DNA of 41,479 nt from Mesotaenium endlicherianum (lineage: Eukaryota; Streptophyta; Zygnematophyceae; Zygnematales; Mesotaeniaceae): positions 1-41,479 of the forward strand of contig WELA01004867.1 in assembly GCA_009602735.1 (NCBI GenBank), given 5' to 3'. The notes under the pieces were generated by a model. The model did no database searches and was not told the origin of the DNA. It was given only the letters and a program-made list of their open reading frames with translations. A program made the translations under genes and the position numbers. Positions 39,027 through 41,479 of this stretch are shown piece after piece (position 1 is the first letter of the stretch; each line of letters begins with the position of its first letter).

Positions 39027-41174
39027 TTAGGGAGGTGCCCCAGCCCCCCGAAGGTGGAACCGTTTCAACGCCCCTTTGGCATTGGTCAGCTGATCTTTAA
39101 ATTCCCAAGTGTCCCCAGAGGCATCGTAACCTTTCCATCGGATGAGGTACTTCATGACATATTTAGACGATCGACGGACCGAGCGAGCGCCTAAAATCTC
39201 CTCGACCTCATATTCCTCAGGATCGCCGTGCCGGACAGCGGGGACCGATCCCGGTTGGACAGGGATCCGACCTGTGAACAGTGTATCACCTTTGATGTAT
39301 GGTTCCAGGAAGGAGACATTAAAGACCGCGTGACCCTTGTAGTCAGCTGACATGTTCAGTTTGTAAGCATTCTGACTGACACGACGTACCACCGAATATG
39401 GACCGACCCAGACAGGGCCAAGCTTTTTCTTGACCACACCAGGGAGGTACAGGTGCTGAGAATGCAGTTTGACTAAATCCCCCTTGGAAAATGTCAGTTC
39501 CCGACGGTGTTGATTAGCGTATTTTTGTTGGTTTTCTTGGGCCTTGTGCAAGTTTCGTTGGACTTCTGACAGGGTGTCAGCAAACTCCTGAGTTAACTGG
39601 AGGGAGACCGGGTTGTCAATCCCTTCAGGGTGAGTTAAAGATTCCCCTAGCACATCTAGAGGAGACTTAGGGACTCTACCCAGGCTGAGTTCAAAAGGAG
39701 TTTTGCCCGTTGACGCGTGCACCGCACTGTTGACCGCAAACTGAATTTGAGGCAACAGGTCATCCCAATTATCTTGTTTTTGGTTAATATATGCTCTCAG
39801 CACCTCCTGCAGAACTCGGTTAGTTCTTTCAGTCTGCCCATCAGTCTGAGGGTGGTTTGCTGTGCTGAGCAGCTGTTTGACTCCCATTAACCCCATTAAA
39901 GCTCTCCAGAACTTAGAGGTGAATTTTGAGTCTCTGTCTGAGATGATATTAGAAGAGAGCCCATGTTGGCATACTACATGGTTGTAAAACTGTCTCGCTG
40001 TTTCGAGTGCAGTTACTTTGACAGTTGTGGGGATGAAAATGACCACTTTTGTCAGTTTATCCCCGACTACCAGTATTGAATCATGCCCATTGACAGTGCT
40101 TGGCAGTGTGACCACCCAGTCTATGGATATAGTTTCCCAGCGTCCAGCTGGGATGGGCGGTGGTTGCAAGAGACCTCCGGGTGGTGTGTGCCGAGACTTA
40201 ATTCTCTGACACTGGTCACAGGACTCGACATATTTCAAGACCTCCCGGGGTAACCCCTCCCAATGATAATGTTTTGCCAGTTTGCTAACAGTTTTGGCTT
40301 GCCCCAAATGTCCACCCAAGAGACTGTCATGCGCTTGACTCAATAAGAGAGACCTTATTTCCAAGTTATTAGGAATGACCAGCTTCAGCCTGCCTGAAGT
40401 GGTTTCAGTCACCCAGACCCCTCCCTTGAGCTTACACCCGAGTGCAGTACCACGACACATACCAGTAGTGGGGCTGGGCTCAAATGTTGGGTCAGAAAGG
40501 TAGGCTTTTCTAAGTTGTTCTAGGAAGGACTTTTTCACCTTTAGTGAAGTGAGTGCACACAGGACTTTATCTACAGCATGCTGACTAAAGTTCCTGTCTT
40601 GCAAGTCAGGTCTTCTACAGAGTGCATGAGCAGGATTCAACTTCCCTGGTTTGTAGTCGATTTGGACTTGGAACTGCTCCAGCATCTGGCTCCAGCGGTT
40701 CTCCCTCCTCGACAGCTTGGACTTCTTCTGAAAGTGGGTCAGAGCTAGATGATCTGTAATCACCTTAAAAGCTTTACCATGTAAGTATGCTCTCCACTGT
40801 TTGAGTACATGAATGATAGCTAGCAGCTCTTTATCATGCACTGAGTAATTAATCTCCGCTGGATTAAATTTCATAGACTCATACAACACAGGATGCCAAT
40901 CCTGCCGTACCTTACCATCCTTTGTGGTTTTGTCAGCAGGCTGCAACAAAATAGCACCCATGGCAAAGTCAGAGGCATCAGTAACCACCTGCACCGGTTT
41001 GCTGGGGTCATACACGGCTAGCACTGGGGCAGAACAAAGGGCATCTTTAAGGGTCTGGAAGGCAGCCTGCTGCTCTTCCCCCCACACATACCCGATGTCT
41101 TTCTTAGTAAGGTCAGTCAGTTTACTGGCCTTTGTGGAATAATTCTCAATAAATCTCCTATAGTAGTTAGCCAA
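39027..41174 (-). CDS. Element D pol, C-terminal part: RNase H, integrase, chromodomain
   Basis: 715 open codons. The frame starts in the RT thumb/connection (ANYYRRFIENYSTKASKLTD). RNase H has VTDASDFAMGAILL, HDKELLAI and VITDHLAL. Integrase has its H2C2 zinc region (HDSLLGGHLG ... CDQCQRIK) and all three catalytic acids, in ISIDWVV, ISDRDSKF and DGQTERTN. GPVWVGPYSVVRRV follows. A chromodomain (EEYEVEEILGARSV, KYLIRWKGYDASGDTWE) ends the protein near 39030. In active elements integrase inserts the cDNA and the chromodomain guides it to chromatin. A single-base deletion near 41187 (GAGGAGG where copies A and the tandem units have GAGGAAGG) disconnects it from RT. Confidence 0.93.
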   Translation of the reverse strand: MANYYRRFIENYSTKASKLTDLTKKDIGYVWGEEQQAAFQTLKDALCSAPVLAVYDPSKPVQVVTDASDFAMGAILLQPADKTTKDGKVRQDWHPVLYESMKFNPAEINYSVHDKELLAIIHVLKQWRAYLHGKAFKVITDHLALTHFQKKSKLSRRENRWSQMLEQFQVQIDYKPGKLNPAHALCRRPDLQDRNFSQHAVDKVLCALTSLKVKKSFLEQLRKAYLSDPTFEPSPTTGMCRGTALGCKLKGGVWVTETTSGRLKLVIPNNLEIRSLLLSQAHDSLLGGHLGQAKTVSKLAKHYHWEGLPREVLKYVESCDQCQRIKSRHTPPGGLLQPPPIPAGRWETISIDWVVTLPSTVNGHDSILVVGDKLTKVVIFIPTTVKVTALETARQFYNHVVCQHGLSSNIISDRDSKFTSKFWRALMGLMGVKQLLSTANHPQTDGQTERTNRVLQEVLRAYINQKQDNWDDLLPQIQFAVNSAVHASTGKTPFELSLGRVPKSPLDVLGESLTHPEGIDNPVSLQLTQEFADTLSEVQRNLHKAQENQQKYANQHRRELTFSKGDLVKLHSQHLYLPGVVKKKLGPVWVGPYSVVRRVSQNAYKLNMSADYKGHAVFNVSFLEPYIKGDTLFTGRIPVQPGSVPAVRHGDPEEYEVEEILGARSVRRSSKYVMKYLIRWKGYDASGDTWEFKDQLTNAKGALKRFHLRGAGAPP

Positions 41175-41479
41175 CCCGAGGAGGATCTAACTTCAGAGAC
41201 AGACTGTGGTACTGGCCAGTCCCTTATGGTCTGGACTTTCTTAGGATCCACACTGATGCCCTCTTTACTGACAACGTGGCCTAAGAATTCAATACTTTCC
41301 TTAAAGAAATCACACTTGCTCATTTTAGCATACAAGTGATTTTTCCGCAGAGTGTCCAGAACAGTCTTTTAGTGTTCAGTGTGCTGAGTTTCATCTTTAG
41401 AGAAAATTAAAATATCATCCAAGAAAACTTGCACAAACTTATCCAAATAAGGTCTGAAAATGTCATTCATAGCACCCAT
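41117..41479 (-). pseudogene. Element D reverse transcriptase, C-terminal fragment at window edge
   Basis: Reads from the window edge with [18 protein letters not shown] (FLDD catalytic motif intact), then an in-frame TAA just after HTEH (near 41370). It continues as YAKMSKCDFFKESIEFLGHV and VSVDPKK-type sequence to 41190, where the one-base deletion shifts the frame. Two lesions in 300 bases make RT non-functional. The N-terminal RT, protease and gag lie beyond the window. Confidence 0.88.

Larger units (their letters stand above)
36452..41479 (-). mobile_element. Element D: second family-A Ty3/gypsy element (5' part off-window)
   Basis: Minus strand, 3' LTR at the left, then polypurine tract, ORF3, internal polypurine tracts, chromodomain, integrase, RNase H and the C-terminal part of RT up to the window edge. 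Inserted in the methyltransferase ORF of element C, in opposite orientation. It is better preserved than A in pol but has damaged ORF3 and RT. Confidence 0.93.

Overview
The window reads as a retrotransposon graveyard from a large plant-type nuclear genome. I find no intact host gene, rRNA, tRNA, CRISPR array or bacterial-style operon. Several Ty3/gypsy elements, most with chromodomain integrases and initiator-Met-tRNA primer sites, are nested or packed together. One element carries a cytosine-5 DNA methyltransferase. From memory, retrotransposons that captured such enzymes have been reported in charophyte algae and dinoflagellates. With chromovirus-type elements, a streptophyte alga such as a charophyte is my best guess for the host, but this is inference.

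Layout. (1) 1-12586 is two copies of a 6293-bp unit that appear identical. Each unit holds, left to right, a minus-strand pol remnant of family A, an inverted LTR scrap, a coiled-coil ORF remnant, about 1.1 kb of weak ORFs, a decayed integrase of another lineage, and a 1.25-kb plus-strand leader related to that of the methyltransferase element. (2) 12453-27932 is element A on the minus strand, bounded by about 720-bp LTRs and the 5-bp target duplication ATAGT. It has gag, protease, a reverse transcriptase lacking its catalytic core, RNase H, integrase, chromodomain and an extra ORF (ORF3) between pol and the 3' LTR. (3) 17878-24465 is element B (6588 bp, 503-bp LTRs, minus strand), nested in A's reverse transcriptase gene. 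Its pol frame is nearly whole, but the catalytic Glu of its integrase is Val. (4) 27938-29734 has no recognisable gene and includes a tract dense in GTTGAC/GTCAAC. (5) 29735-36451 is element C on the plus strand: leader, gag, two zinc knuckles, aspartic protease, then a methyltransferase domain and a long low-complexity tail. (6) 36452-41479 is element D, a second family-A copy on the minus strand. It inserted into C's ORF and runs off the right edge.

History from the sequence. A inserted first and its LTRs are clearly diverged. B inserted into A later; its LTRs differ at about 13 of 503 positions. The tandem duplication includes A's left insertion junction and shows no divergence, so it is the youngest event, probably unequal crossing-over between LTR sequences, or else an assembly artefact.

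The most interesting items are the gag-protease-methyltransferase element C; ORF3, shared by two family-A copies and unlike any protein I recognise; extra polypurine tracts upstream of ORF3; and the identical 6.3-kb tandem repeat.
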